The notes: generated by a model not told the origin, from the sequence alone. A stretch of DNA of 64,000 nt from AV69 sp963742315 (GCA_963742315.1 CAVULE010000007.1:186001-250000), one strand, 5' to 3'; shown: positions 26,282 through 35,396, counted from the first letter of the stretch. Program-made: numbers and translations.

Positions 26282-27083
26282 GGGTAACGCTACGCGCATT
26301 TAGCGTCTGCTCAATGATGACATCGGCAAATCGCGGATCCGTCCCGATCGCCCTTCCGTAATACAACGAGCGCCCCCGAACTTGATGCGGATTTTTGCGG
26401 AAGACGTCCATTCCAGTGCATTCGATGCCGAGCAATTTCGGTATGTCCTCGTAACTGTGCAAGCCGTCGGCGATAAAAAATGGAACCACGATTACATTTG
26501 GCGCATTGGTGAGCTGGTCCCACTCCGCGATCAACGGCGGTTCTTCCATGTATGCGTTCGCGACGGCAGCGAATTCGCCGCGCGCACGAATTCGTTCCGC
26601 TTCCCGTTTGGCTGCGACCGCGCTGTTGTCGTTTAATTCCGTTCCATGCGCGACAATGAGCAGCGCAGTCTCGGTCGGTTCGGCGTTGGGCGCGATTTCG
26701 TGGGCGCGTGCTAAGAGCAACTCGGTTACGAGCGGATTGTTGCCCACCGGTTCGCAATAAATCCAAATCTGTCCGTTCGCGCGCGTCGTAATCGGACCGG
26801 CCAGCTCCAGCTCGCGGGGTATTACCGTCTGGGTGAAATAACCTTCGCTAATGAAATTCGGGACGACGAAAACATCGTGAATCGTTTCATCCGCAAAAAA
26901 AAATCGCGCGTCGCGCAAGCTCGGCTCCTCTTTCCAGAACGCACACTGCACATCGGCAAAAATTCCGCGGCGCCGAATCTCATGCGCGTGGTTCCAGGTG
27001 GGTGTGCTCGAATCCGGATTCACGGTCGATCCGTGCCCGATGATCAACAGCGCGGAATTGGTGACCTTGTTTAGCCCATCCAT
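26271..27083 (-). CDS. CbiX-type sirohydrochlorin chelatase family protein
   Basis: 270 residues with two CbiX/CbiK-like halves. The first has L-L-I-I-G-H-G-S-T (metal-site His), the second has L-L-I-V-A-H-G-T-E and the loop V-V-P-F-F-I-A-D-G-L-H-S-Y-E-D-I-P. CbiX inserts Co or Fe/Ni into sirohydrochlorin-type tetrapyrroles. With the DR2241-like 4Fe-4S gene downstream, the unit matches the known CbiX-plus-Fe-S association. No cobalamin or siroheme genes are nearby, so the physiological metal is undefined. Confidence 0.82.
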   Translation of the reverse strand: MDGLNKVTNSALLIIGHGSTVNPDSSTPTWNHAHEIRRRGIFADVQCAFWKEEPSLRDARFFFADETIHDVFVVPNFISEGYFTQTVIPRELELAGPITTRANGQIWIYCEPVGNNPLVTELLLARAHEIAPNAEPTETALLIVAHGTELNDNSAVAAKREAERIRARGEFAAVANAYMEEPPLIAEWDQLTNAPNVIVVPFFIADGLHSYEDIPKLLGIECTGMDVFRKNPHQVRGRSLYYGRAIGTDPRFADVIIEQTLNARSVTHAG

Positions 27084-27430
27084 GAATTTTGATTACAAAG
27101 CTCTGCACCAGGGAGGCGCCTCGCGTTAATCAATGCACTCTGCCCCATTTGTCATCCTGAGCGAAGCGCAGCGGAGTCGAAGGATCTCTAACTATTTCCT
27201 GTGCGAACGTTGCGTATCCTGAATATTTAGAGATTCCTCGGCGCGCTCGGACTGACAGGTTGAAGGGAAATCCCGTGTTCCGAGTTGGGCTTTCGTTGCC
27301 CAGATAGCGAATGGCAGCGATCATCGCCGAATACCTGATCATTTTTAAGCCGTTGATGGAATCTTTCTCCACAGGCAGAAGGGCAAGATTGTGCCGCCGG
27401 TCCGCTCAGTCTTGAGATGCTACAGAAGTT
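27084..27430. repeat. Geneless stretch with dispersed GTCAT...GTCGAAGGATCTC repeat
   Basis: Between cbiX and the TonB-receptor gene. It contains TTGTCATCCTGAGCGAAG (27149 onward), AGTCGAAGGATCTCTAA, then TTAGAGATTCCTCGG and CTCGGACTGACAGG, forming a long imperfect inverted repeat (about 27149-27260). The same repeat type recurs at 30655, 39939, 44065 and 49408. No convincing gene is seen. Confidence 0.6.
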
Positions 27431-30400
27431 TTAGAAGCGCTTCGTCAATGCCACATACCACGTTCGCCCCCTGATATTGGCTGTGAATTGGTCGTAGCCG
27501 TTTTCGCCGTTACCAGCGACAAAGGGCGGATCCTGGTCGAACACGTTGTTCATGCCAAGCGTGATGGTGGTGTTATTGAGCCATGCGCGCCAGCCACATG
27601 GATTATACTCCGCTGTAGAGACCGGCATGACGTTCTTTCCCTTGCCGTCTTTCAACTCCGTGTTCTTGCCGCCGTCCCTGGCATATCCGGCGACTTCGTT
27701 TTGCGCCGCAGAAACAGGCAAATTAAACGTGTAGTTGACGATCAGATCCAGTGTCGTCCATTCACGGATTTTGCGAGCCGGATCACTATTGTCGCTCATC
27801 TGACCAATGAAGTGGACGGTCGCGCCAGCATCAAGGCCGCCGAGATCGTAAAACAGGCTTGTATACCAGCGGTCTCTCGGGAACGAGCCAAGTCTTGGCC
27901 CCAAGAACCGATTGTCAAAATTGAGTTTGCGTGACTCCGGGCTCGGCTGCAGTACATACCGGACCAGGTAGTTGCCATTGAAGGTGAACGTGAATCTTCC
28001 AAAGTCGCCGTGGCCAAAGATCGAGGTATCCAGTTGATAGCTCGCCTCGTAATCGAGACCTTCCGTGATGATTCGGCTTACGTTCTGGAGGGCAGCATTT
28101 ACGTTGAGGACCGCTCCGGTAACGGGGTCGCGCTGAATCAGCTCTGACAATGGACCACCCGTCGGAGTGCCGTTGGGCAGGGTTCCCGTGCTACCGTTCC
28201 AGTTATTAAACAAAATGGTGTTGGCGTCGCGATCGACGATGACGTTGCGCAGATCGATGTGGTAAAAGTCGGCGCTTAGCGTGAGTCCCTTGATAAATTT
28301 CGCCGGGGTCCAAACAATACCGTAGGTCCATTCATACGCCGTCTCCGGCTGCAGGTTCGGATTTCCGCCAATTAGTCCTTTAATCCCAGTGTCCGGCGGA
28401 GTCAGCGGGGTACCAGGCGTTCGCCCAAGCGGATCGCCGGAAAGCACTGTAGCTGGATCAATCACAAGCACGGCCCGCTGAGCTTGCGAAGTATACAATT
28501 CGTAAACGGCGGGAGCGTGGAACGCTTCGTTATAAGTCGCGCGCAACGTCAGCGACGAATCGATTGGCTGCCACCGAAAGAAGAACTTGGGTTTTTCTGT
28601 TGAACCGAAATCGCTGTAGTTATCATATCTTTCTTGGTACCCTAATTCCAGGCTGTAGAGACCAGGGCAGTTCCAGGCAGGGCTAGTAACAGGAACGCGA
28701 ACCTCCCAGTAGCTGGACCAGACGTCACGGCCCCCCTTGGTTGAGAGTAAGTTAGGCGAGCCAGTTGTTTGGCCGGAAGCCGTGAGCGCGTCAGGCTGAT
28801 CCGTTTCGTGCTCAGTCCGGTGCTCACCGCCGATCGCAAAGGCGATGGGCCCCGCTGGAAGATTCCAGAGATTGCCATGTAACTTGAGGTCTTCGAGCAT
28901 GAGCGAGGCCGTGCCGAAGCGATGGGTCGTGACAAAAATTTTATTAATCACCGCGGGCGAGTTCTGGTTAATGCTAAATGGATTGAAGGCGGTTGCCGGA
29001 TTTGTGTCGAGCAACGCGGCGCGTAATGCGTTGTTGTCCACGATCCCGCCAAAGAGCCCGATGCGCTGATCTTGGTTATAGCGGAACCCGCTTTCCCAGT
29101 TCCAAGTCTTAAAGTAATCGCCGAACTCCGCCAAATTACCTTTGAGGCCGCCGGTGAACTCGTAGTTATGGGTTGTAATCTTGTCGGTACGCAACCCCGC
29201 ACTGTAACGCACGCCGGTCGTGAGCGGCGTTCCGGGAGGCACAGCACTTATTTGATTCCCTGGAAATTTCGGGTCCGCTCCTCCCGGAGAGGTGTAATCC
29301 GCCACTGTGAATGGATTGAACGGATTCTGAATCGGCACGCTAATGCCATTATTGACGCCGTTGACGTGGCTTATTCCAAAGGGGTGAATTGCATCCGTGA
29401 ATACGTCCGGCGCAGCTGAAGATAACGGCGGCTGGTTAGACAATGGCGGCGGCAGGGCGCTGTCCCAGAACCCGCGCACGTACTTAAAGTCGGCAAAGAG
29501 CTCCAAATATTCGTTGCAAATTTTGTGGTCGAGCGAGCCGTAGAGGTATTCACGGTCCACTGGGGCCATTGCCGGTGTAAGAGCGTGATAGTTAAAGAGC
29601 TGTTGCGCCCGCGGCAGACTGGAGAGTGGCACGTATTGCGGGTCGTTCGCTACGTCTGGAGATGCTTGTCGCGTGGGTGACCCCGCACCGCCGTTACGGC
29701 TCGGTTGGTAAACGAAGTCTCCGACACGCCCGGCAAAGTCCTCCGACCGCGCATCACCGCCACCAAAACGCTTAAAGTCAGCGTTGGAGGTAATGTCCCG
29801 GTCGCGGTTGTAGATGGCGGCGCGGTTGTACACCTCAGCGTAAACAACAATGTCCGTCTTGTCGTCACCAGTGCCGGCGAGGAGGTATGCCCGCTCTTCT
29901 CCCTGATCGTTGGAGGCGCCGAGATTGGTGTTACCGTAGCTGGCGTAAATTTCGAGGCCGCGAAACCTGTGGATCAGCCAAACGTTAAACACACCACCGA
30001 CCGCGTCACTGCCATAAATGGCCGAGGCGCCGTCCTTCAGAATGTCGATGTGATCAATCAGCCCAAGGGGAAACAGGTTGAGGTCCACTGTACCACCGAA
30101 AAAAGCATTGAGGTCGTTGTAATAGCCGGCAAAACCGTCAGGCGCGAGACGGCGTCCGTCCTGCAACACAAGAGTTTCTTTGGCAGCAAGACCACGCAAA
30201 TCGATTTCCGTTTGCCCATTACCGAGAATATTTTCGTTTTCATTGATCGACGGTCCCGTAACCGTGGGTAACTTCTGGACAAGGTCAGTGGCACTGCGCA
30301 CGCCGAGCCGAGTAATATCATCACGGCGGTAGGTATCGACCGGGTTCGGACCGACTTCTTCGGAAGTCGGGATGTTTGAGCCGGTCACGATCACCTCGAC

Positions 30401-30526
30401 CGCCGTAACAACGGGCTGGCCAGTTGTCTGCGGCGTGGGCGTGGGATCCTGCGCGAACGTCATGAAGACAGGACAAAAGCAGACCGCTGTGACCGCAAAG
30501 CACCGACCGGTAGCGGGAGGCTTCAT
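27431..30526 (-). CDS. TonB-dependent outer-membrane receptor
   Basis: 1031 residues. A signal peptide ends near F-A-Q-D. A TonB-box-like V-E-V-I-V-T-G-S-N-I-P is followed by a plug domain (D-L-V-Q-K-L-P-T-V-T-G, L-R-G-L-A-A-K-E-T-L-V-L-Q-D-G-R-R, I-D-I-L-K-D-G-A-S-A-I-Y-G-S-D-A-V-G-G-V) and a long beta-barrel ending W-Y-V-A-L-T-K-R-F with the terminal Phe. Such receptors import large or scarce nutrients with TonB energy. The class (T-G-S-N-I-P... N-P-V, with Q-D-G-R-R) is usual for carbohydrate, peptide or metal-complex receptors in soil bacteria; the ligand cannot be read from the sequence. It is intact despite its length. Confidence 0.93.
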   Translation of the reverse strand: MKPPATGRCFAVTAVCFCPVFMTFAQDPTPTPQTTGQPVVTAVEVIVTGSNIPTSEEVGPNPVDTYRRDDITRLGVRSATDLVQKLPTVTGPSINENENILGNGQTEIDLRGLAAKETLVLQDGRRLAPDGFAGYYNDLNAFFGGTVDLNLFPLGLIDHIDILKDGASAIYGSDAVGGVFNVWLIHRFRGLEIYASYGNTNLGASNDQGEERAYLLAGTGDDKTDIVVYAEVYNRAAIYNRDRDITSNADFKRFGGGDARSEDFAGRVGDFVYQPSRNGGAGSPTRQASPDVANDPQYVPLSSLPRAQQLFNYHALTPAMAPVDREYLYGSLDHKICNEYLELFADFKYVRGFWDSALPPPLSNQPPLSSAAPDVFTDAIHPFGISHVNGVNNGISVPIQNPFNPFTVADYTSPGGADPKFPGNQISAVPPGTPLTTGVRYSAGLRTDKITTHNYEFTGGLKGNLAEFGDYFKTWNWESGFRYNQDQRIGLFGGIVDNNALRAALLDTNPATAFNPFSINQNSPAVINKIFVTTHRFGTASLMLEDLKLHGNLWNLPAGPIAFAIGGEHRTEHETDQPDALTASGQTTGSPNLLSTKGGRDVWSSYWEVRVPVTSPAWNCPGLYSLELGYQERYDNYSDFGSTEKPKFFFRWQPIDSSLTLRATYNEAFHAPAVYELYTSQAQRAVLVIDPATVLSGDPLGRTPGTPLTPPDTGIKGLIGGNPNLQPETAYEWTYGIVWTPAKFIKGLTLSADFYHIDLRNVIVDRDANTILFNNWNGSTGTLPNGTPTGGPLSELIQRDPVTGAVLNVNAALQNVSRIITEGLDYEASYQLDTSIFGHGDFGRFTFTFNGNYLVRYVLQPSPESRKLNFDNRFLGPRLGSFPRDRWYTSLFYDLGGLDAGATVHFIGQMSDNSDPARKIREWTTLDLIVNYTFNLPVSAAQNEVAGYARDGGKNTELKDGKGKNVMPVSTAEYNPCGWRAWLNNTTITLGMNNVFDQDPPFVAGNGENGYDQFTANIRGRTWYVALTKRF

Positions 30527-31174
30527 TGTCGGGATATTCCTATAGGGAATTCCCTAAGATACATGTAACAAATCTTCCTATTCGCAACAAGCGGCGTTTT
30601 GAAAATTCATCGGCTAACTAGGGTAATTTTTGTCATGTTCGCCCCGGCGAATCCGTCCTCGGGCGGATCGAGCGTAGTCGAGACATCTCTGACTATTTTT
30701 TTTGTAAAAAAACCGAATAGCTAGAGATTGACTCGTTCGCTTCCCGCTCGCTCGGCCTCGTGGCCCGCCCGTCTATGTCGCGCCTGCCCGAGCCGCTCCA
30801 TTCCTCCGCTGCGGTCGGAATGACAAAATGAACGAACCTGTTTCGACGGATCGTAGCCGTCTTTTTCTTTGACTTGGCCCCGGCGTGGCGCGGGATGATT
30901 GCCAGAGCTCGGCTTTCTCGGGATTCGGTTGATTGTTGAAACGTTCCATCTGCCGAAGGCGTTTAGGTTGTCGGGCGAGATCGTCGATTAGTTGGAGGGA
31001 ACAGTCCCTTCTGGATTGACTGTGAACGTATCTCATGGGGTAGGCGTCCCTCCTAACAAGTCTAATTAATAGAGTAACAGTTTGTAGTTTATACGGCCAA
31101 TACCTTACTAAGCCGTATGTAGGATATCACCCGACAAATTCCGTAGTCGGTAGGCAAATGTTCGACTGGTGCTT
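30527..31174. repeat. Geneless stretch upstream of the TonB receptor with dispersed repeat
   Basis: About 650 nt. Near 30538 an imperfect palindrome (GGATATTCCTATAGGGAATTCC) lies close to the receptor start and could be an operator. At 30665-30825 another degenerate copy of the GAGCGTAGTCGAGACATCTCT...AGAGATTGACTCG...CGGAATGAC repeat is present. An antisense frame over 30773-31036 runs through the repeat and has no family features. Nothing else is recognised. Confidence 0.5.
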
Positions 31175-31606
31175 CTAGTGAGGCGGACTCGTCGCAGTGT
31201 TAGGCGGAAGCGCGACTTGATCTGGAGCTGGAAAGAGGTTGAGCAATTCCGGCGGATTCGCCCGGGCATCTTGTAATTGGCCATCGAAATAGACGTGGAC
31301 AGCGAATCCGCCATAGCGTCGTCCCTCAGGCGAAGCGATTTGGGTCTTGGGACGGACGTAAGTGGCGGCCAGGAACTTGGGAGTCACATCCGTCCAATCG
31401 CTTGCTGGCGTAAGCCAGTCATAACCGACTCGCGCATCAGTTGGTTTCATTCTGTTATCTTTCGTTAGGTCGTAGAAGGAGACGATAATCCTTACGGTGT
31501 GCCCGTTTTGTGTGCCTGGTCGTGGCTTTACTCCGACTTTGAGTGTCAGGTGAGTCTGGGCGTTTGGATCGGTGGTCTCTGACACAGTTGTCTCCGTGAT
31601 CGCCAA
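31175..31606 (-). CDS. Conserved-looking domain downstream of the kinase/TPR protein
   Basis: The reading frame from about TTG 31606 gives A-I-T-E-T-T-V-S-E-T-T-D-P-N-A-Q, then H-L-T-L-K-V-G-V, I-I-V-S-F-Y-D-L-T-K-D, Y-D-W-L-T, F-L-A-A-T-Y-V-R-P, R-R-Y-G-G-F-A-V-H-V-Y-F-D-G-Q-L-Q-D and L-L-N-L-F-P-A-P-D. I recall the same pattern in Verrucomicrobial proteins of unknown function. It overlaps the C-terminal 150 nt of the TPR frame, whose ending beyond L-L-R-R-I-G-A looks non-native. It may be a separate gene or the true tail, shifted by another indel. The exact start is uncertain. Confidence 0.55.
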   Translation of the reverse strand: MAITETTVSETTDPNAQTHLTLKVGVKPRPGTQNGHTVRIIVSFYDLTKDNRMKPTDARVGYDWLTPASDWTDVTPKFLAATYVRPKTQIASPEGRRYGGFAVHVYFDGQLQDARANPPELLNLFPAPDQVALPPNTATSPPH

Positions 31607-33488
31607 GATTGAGTTGTGCGAGAGCGCCGATTCGCCGCAGAAGATGAGGGAAACGCGCGTCGGAATGGAGCGGACGAAATTCGGGAAGAAATGCGATCCA
31701 CTGTAGTATTCCAGAGTGTTCTTCAAAGGCGCGTTCGAGCCAGCGGAAAGCTTCTTCTTTGTCGCCAAGGGCGACGTAAACTGCGGCGATCACAGGCGCC
31801 GAGACGTATCGCTTCTCCCTCGCTTGCAGGAGCTGAGCAAGAATATTTCGCGCCTCTACTTGGCGACCCATGCGCGTGTAGGTGATGGCAAGGCCGCTGC
31901 TGGGGAGATGCGTTGCCTCCTGGGATTTGGTGTAGAGGGCGATCGCTTCCGGGAAGTTGCCCTTGTCGCGATACGCGGCGGCAAGATTCGAATCCAGATA
32001 AAAGTAATTCGGATCGAGCAGAAGCGTCCGCTGGCCTTCATTGATTGCATCGTCGATGCGGTCGTTAGCAAGGTAGGCGGCGGTGGCAACATAACTAGTG
32101 ATAGGCGACACGGGATCTAATTTCTCAGCCTCCAGCACCAACCGAAGCCCTTCTTGTAATTCGCCTCGGAAGAGGGGCAGCAGCGCCAGGAAGAAGTGAG
32201 CTGGTGCCGAATTGGGATCGAGCTCAAGCGCGCGCTTCAACTCTGCATCCGCGCCGGCCAGATCCCAGTCGAGCACCCGTTTCGCCTCGCTAAGGTAGCA
32301 ATGCGCCTCAGCATCGTTCTCGTCGAGCGCAATCGCCTTCAAAGCTGCTTCTTTCGATGCCGGGTAAGCTTCGAGTGGTCTTACGTAGACGTCGGCCAGA
32401 AAATACCAAACCTTTGCGATCCCAGTCCAGGCACGCGAAAATGTCGGGTCTTTCTCGAGCGCGCTCTTAAAGAAATTGAGTGCCCTTCGCAAATCCGCTT
32501 CGCTGCTCTTGTTCGAGAAAAAGAGGCCTTGCAGGTAAAGTTCGTATGCCTCCGTGTTCCGTTGTTCATGGACAGGAAGTGAAACAGCGAGTTTGATCTT
32601 GAGCGCTTCAACAATTGAGCGAGTTATTTCATCCTGCACCGCAAAGACGCCTTGCAGTTCGCGTTCGTACGTTTCCGACCAAAGATGGAAACCGTTGCGT
32701 GTATTAATCAGCTCCGCGGTGATACGAACGCGGTTACCCTCGCGTCGCAAAGTTCCTTCAAGCACATTCGCGACGTTTAGCTTTTTCCCAACCTCGCTTA
32801 CGTTGGCGTTCTTTCCTTTGAAGGAAAATGACGACGTGCGGCCAACGACGCGCAGCCCATCGACCCTTGCCAGTCCATCGAGAATCTCCTCGCTTATGCC
32901 GTCGCAGAAATATTCCTGATCTTTTGCCTCGCTAAGGTCGGCGAATGGCAGCACCGCGATGCTTTTCTCGGGTGGTGAGCTCGTCGTCAGGTTCCGATGC
33001 CGGTAGAATGGAACCGCCAACGCCAAAGCAGCTACTAACAATACGAGCACCAGAGCGGCAGGCGATCGTATCCAGCGCAGCCATAAAGGCGCCGTCGTGG
33101 ACCGCTCCAACTCGTCCTTAAGTTCCAGATTGTGGCGTAGATTCTTGAGCGCTTGAAGCATTTCGCTGGCGCTCTGGTAGCGCTCGCTTTGATCTTTGCG
33201 CAACGCTTTGCTGATGATCTGTTGAAGCTCAGCCGGACTTTGCTTGCTATAACTCGTTAGCGGCGGCGGCTGCTTCTCTCGAATCGAAGTCATGACCTCT
33301 CTTGGTGCCTCGCCGACGAATGGCTGATGCCCCGTCACCATTTCGTAAAGAACCACGCCGAGACTCCAGATATCGGTCTCCTTATCGACGGGCGCGCCAC
33401 ACGCCTGTTCCGGCGACATGTAAGGAACGGTTCCGAGTATCGAGCCCAGGTTGGTCTCAACCAGCAAGAGCGCTTCGTCTTTCGGCAT
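31455..33488 (-). CDS. C-terminal part of a split Ser/Thr kinase: kinase C-lobe, TolB-like and TPR
   Basis: Starts inside the activation segment: S-I-L-G-T-V-P-Y-M-S-P-E-Q-A-C-G (the APE region), D-I-W-S-L-G-V-V-L-Y-E-M-V-T-G, then a transmembrane helix (about 137-157), a FlgO/TolB-like domain (E-K-S-I-A-V-L-P-F-A-D-L-S, Y-F-C-D-G-I-S-E-E-I-L) and TPR repeats ending near L-L-R-R-I-G. The other half of the kinase is in a different frame upstream. The residues after about position 610 look like read-through. ATG 33488 has only a weak site. Alone it would lack the ATP site. Confidence 0.8.
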   Translation of the reverse strand: MPKDEALLLVETNLGSILGTVPYMSPEQACGAPVDKETDIWSLGVVLYEMVTGHQPFVGEAPREVMTSIREKQPPPLTSYSKQSPAELQQIISKALRKDQSERYQSASEMLQALKNLRHNLELKDELERSTTAPLWLRWIRSPAALVLVLLVAALALAVPFYRHRNLTTSSPPEKSIAVLPFADLSEAKDQEYFCDGISEEILDGLARVDGLRVVGRTSSFSFKGKNANVSEVGKKLNVANVLEGTLRREGNRVRITAELINTRNGFHLWSETYERELQGVFAVQDEITRSIVEALKIKLAVSLPVHEQRNTEAYELYLQGLFFSNKSSEADLRRALNFFKSALEKDPTFSRAWTGIAKVWYFLADVYVRPLEAYPASKEAALKAIALDENDAEAHCYLSEAKRVLDWDLAGADAELKRALELDPNSAPAHFFLALLPLFRGELQEGLRLVLEAEKLDPVSPITSYVATAAYLANDRIDDAINEGQRTLLLDPNYFYLDSNLAAAYRDKGNFPEAIALYTKSQEATHLPSSGLAITYTRMGRQVEARNILAQLLQAREKRYVSAPVIAAVYVALGDKEEAFRWLERAFEEHSGILQWIAFLPEFRPLHSDARFPHLLRRIGALAQLNLGDHGDNCVRDHRSKRPDSPDTQSRSKATTRHTKRAHRKDYRLLLRPNER

Positions 33489-34201
33489 CGTTGCGGCGCT
33501 TCCTGTTCGGCAAGCTTTGCGATCCCGAAGTCGAGCACTTTCACATATCCGTCCGGCCGGAGCATAATGTTCCCCGGGTTGATGTCGCGATGGACAATCC
33601 CAGCTTCATGAGCGGCAGCGAGTGCGCTTGCCACCTGGATCGCAACATCGACCGCTTCACTCAATTCTATTCGCCCGCGCGCGAGCCGTTGACGCAGTGT
33701 CTCGCCTTCGATCAGTTCACTGGCAATGTAGTGGGTTGAGTGATCCTCGCCGATCTCGTAAACCGTTAGGATATTTGGATGATTGAGCGCGACGACGGCG
33801 CGCGCTTCCTGTTGAAAGCGCTTCAGACGGTTCGCATCCCCGGTAAAGCGCATGGGCAGGAGTTTGAGCGCGGCCTTGCGGCCCGCGGTCACGTCGGTGG
33901 CCAGATAGACTTCGCCCATCCCGCCGCTGCCGATCCGTTTGGAAATTTTGTAGTGACCGAACGTCTGACCGACGAGCAAGTCAGCTTGCCCGTTTTCAAT
34001 AATTCTTGTCGCAATGCCGACAGCTGAGGTTTCGATGAAGCTGCCTACTCGTTGACGCGAAGCGAGGAGCGCTTCAACTTTGCGGCGCAAAAGTTCATCG
34101 CCTCCGCAGGCCGTATCCAGAAATCGAGCAACGTCGTCCGGCTCTTGATCCAGCGCGGCGTAAAAGATTTCCTCAATCGTTTGTAACTGCGCCGGCGTCA
34201 T
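33335..34201 (-). CDS. N-terminal part of a split Ser/Thr protein kinase
   Basis: From ATG 34201: a leader helix region (M-T-P-A-Q-L-Q-T-I-E-E-I-F-Y-A-A-L), then the kinase N-lobe with G-S-G-G-M-G-E-V-Y-L-A, catalytic Lys in A-A-L-K-L-L, H-R-D-I-N-P-G-N and D-F-G-I-A-K-L-A-E-Q-E. Shortly after DFG the frame diverges from the rest of the kinase, which lies in the overlapping frame from 33488. In this lineage such kinases follow a TIGR02999-type ECF sigma factor, which is encoded 0.6 kb upstream. The frame opens at 34327 through short repeats; 34201 gives the standard start. Confidence 0.85.
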   Translation of the reverse strand: MTPAQLQTIEEIFYAALDQEPDDVARFLDTACGGDELLRRKVEALLASRQRVGSFIETSAVGIATRIIENGQADLLVGQTFGHYKISKRIGSGGMGEVYLATDVTAGRKAALKLLPMRFTGDANRLKRFQQEARAVVALNHPNILTVYEIGEDHSTHYIASELIEGETLRQRLARGRIELSEAVDVAIQVASALAAAHEAGIVHRDINPGNIMLRPDGYVKVLDFGIAKLAEQEAPQRCRKTKRSCWLRPTWARYSEPFLTCRRNRRVARPSIRRPISGVSAWFFTKW

Positions 34202-34204
34202 AGA

Positions 34205-34262
34205 CGGACAAATGACGAAATTCGAATGTCGAATGACGAAAGAATAATGAAGCCCGAATGAC
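34205..34262. repeat. Short tandem repeats (GAATGACGAA), left copy
   Basis: Units of the type GAATGACGAA repeat several times (ATGACGAAATTCGAATGTCGAATGACGAAAGAATAATGAAG...GAATGACGAA). A similar array in inverted orientation lies at 34738-34782, so the pair flanks the four-helix-bundle gene. Confidence 0.6.
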
Positions 34263-34311
34263 GAAGGTATCCAGCTTCGCGGGCTTTGGATGTTTGCATC
34301 GCGGTTCGTGT

Positions 34312-34740
34312 TTACTTGTTTCTCCAAATTTTGGAGAAGATCAGATGCAGTTCCTTTGCTTCAAGCCAGAGTGTTCGAGCTTGCGGTTTCAATTCCGGCA
34401 CCGCCCGAACAATCATCCGAAGAAAATGCTTGGTTTCGCGCGCTTCCTTCCGGCAAGTTCCAATGTTTTTCAAAAACTCCTTTTTGGAAACTGCGTCATC
34501 GGCTTCGACGTAGTTAGCGCCAACACTAGTGCCGGCTCCAACGAATTGACTGATAATTCGATTCGTCACCGGATTTTGTGGAATCGTCTTCGCAAAGTCG
34601 ATAATTGCCTCGCCAAATCGCGCCGTTCGTTCTTCCAAATCGTAAACGCGTTTTGTCTCTGGTTCTTCGCGGACAAATCCCGCGCCGTCATCCCAAAACG
34701 AATCATCGGCAGGCACATCGCGAGCTTTCGATTTCGTCAT
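34312..34740 (-). CDS. Four-helix-bundle (S23/IVS-type) protein
   Basis: About 142 residues from the Met at 34740. Pattern typical of the four-helix-bundle family (TIGR02436): Y-D-L-E-E-R-T-A-R-F-G-E-A-I-I-D-F-A-K, N-R-I-I-S-Q-F-V-G-A-G-T-S-V-G-A-N-Y-V-E-A-D-D, F-L-K-N-I-G-T-C-R-K-E-A-R-E-T-K-H-F-L, and a C-terminal L-H-L-I-F. The family was first found in 23S rRNA intervening sequences; its role is unclear. It sits between an ECF sigma factor and its kinase, flanked by inverted arrays of GAATGACGAA, and looks inserted. The start is uncertain because the 5' repeats also read as coding. Confidence 0.85.
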   Translation of the reverse strand: MTKSKARDVPADDSFWDDGAGFVREEPETKRVYDLEERTARFGEAIIDFAKTIPQNPVTNRIISQFVGAGTSVGANYVEADDAVSKKEFLKNIGTCRKEARETKHFLRMIVRAVPELKPQARTLWLEAKELHLIFSKIWRNK

Positions 34741-34782
34741 TCCTTCGTCATTCGTCATTCGAGCTTCGTCATTTCTATCAGT
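34738..34782. repeat. Short tandem repeats (TTCGTCATTC), right copy
   Basis: The inverted counterpart of the 34205-34262 array: TTCGTCATTCCTTCGTCATTCGTCATTCGAGCTTCGTCATT. It overlaps the 5' end region of the four-helix-bundle gene. Confidence 0.6.
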
Positions 34783-35356
34783 CCACGCTGTGCAATTCCG
34801 TGTACAGCCATAGCTTGGCAAATTCCCAATCACGCCTCACCGTCATACGTGCAATCTTGAGCACTTCTGCTATCTCGTCGTAGTTGAGCCCGCCAAAAAA
34901 TTTGAGCTCCACCACGTGGGCTTTTCTTGAGTCGAGCGCACCCAGCCTCTCCAGCGCCTCGTGCAGATCAACAATCTCTTTTGATTGTTCCGGTGAGAGG
35001 ATCGCTGCTTCATCCAATTCTATCTTGAGCGCACCGCCACCGCGTTTTTGCGCTCGGTTGCTCCTGGCGTAACTAACCAGGATTTGGCGCATGGCGCGAG
35101 CGGCGACAGCGAAGAAATGGGCGCGGCTCTGCCAGTTTGGATTGGTTTGGTCGGCCAGGCGCAGATAAGCCTCGTTGACCAACGCCGTGGTTTGCAGTGT
35201 GTGGTCGGGCCGCTGCCCGCTCATATGATGATGAGCGAGGCGCCGGAGTTCTTCGTAGACCAATGGGGTTAATTCTGTGAAGGCGGCGTTGTCCCCGTCA
35301 CTCCATTCCGCCAGGAGTTGGGTCACTCTGTGCGGAGAGACCGAAGGCTCATCCAT
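34778..35356 (-). CDS. ECF sigma factor, TIGR02999-like
   Basis: 192 residues with a sigma region 2 (L-V-Y-E-E-L-R-R-L-A-H-H-H-M, T-T-A-L-V-N-E-A-Y-L-R-L, H-F-F-A-V-A-A-R-A-M-R-Q-I-L-V-S-Y-A-R) and region 4 (V-V-E-L-K-F-F-G-G-L-N-Y-D-E-I-A-E-V-L, T-V-R-R-D-W-E-F-A-K-L-W-L). This is the TIGR02999 group of ECF factors, usually paired with a Ser/Thr kinase and without a classic anti-sigma gene. The kinase next door fits. It is divergent from the first copy of the upstream element (35397-35496), which may be its target. Confidence 0.92.
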   Translation of the reverse strand: MDEPSVSPHRVTQLLAEWSDGDNAAFTELTPLVYEELRRLAHHHMSGQRPDHTLQTTALVNEAYLRLADQTNPNWQSRAHFFAVAARAMRQILVSYARSNRAQKRGGGALKIELDEAAILSPEQSKEIVDLHEALERLGALDSRKAHVVELKFFGGLNYDEIAEVLKIARMTVRRDWEFAKLWLYTELHSVD

Positions 35357-35396
35357 AAGGTTCTCTTGTCAGCCTATCACCCGCAGAAACTTTCTG

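Noticed and set aside
29705..30271. Plus-strand frame inside the TonB-receptor gene
   Set aside because: Shadow of the receptor, which has all plug motifs.
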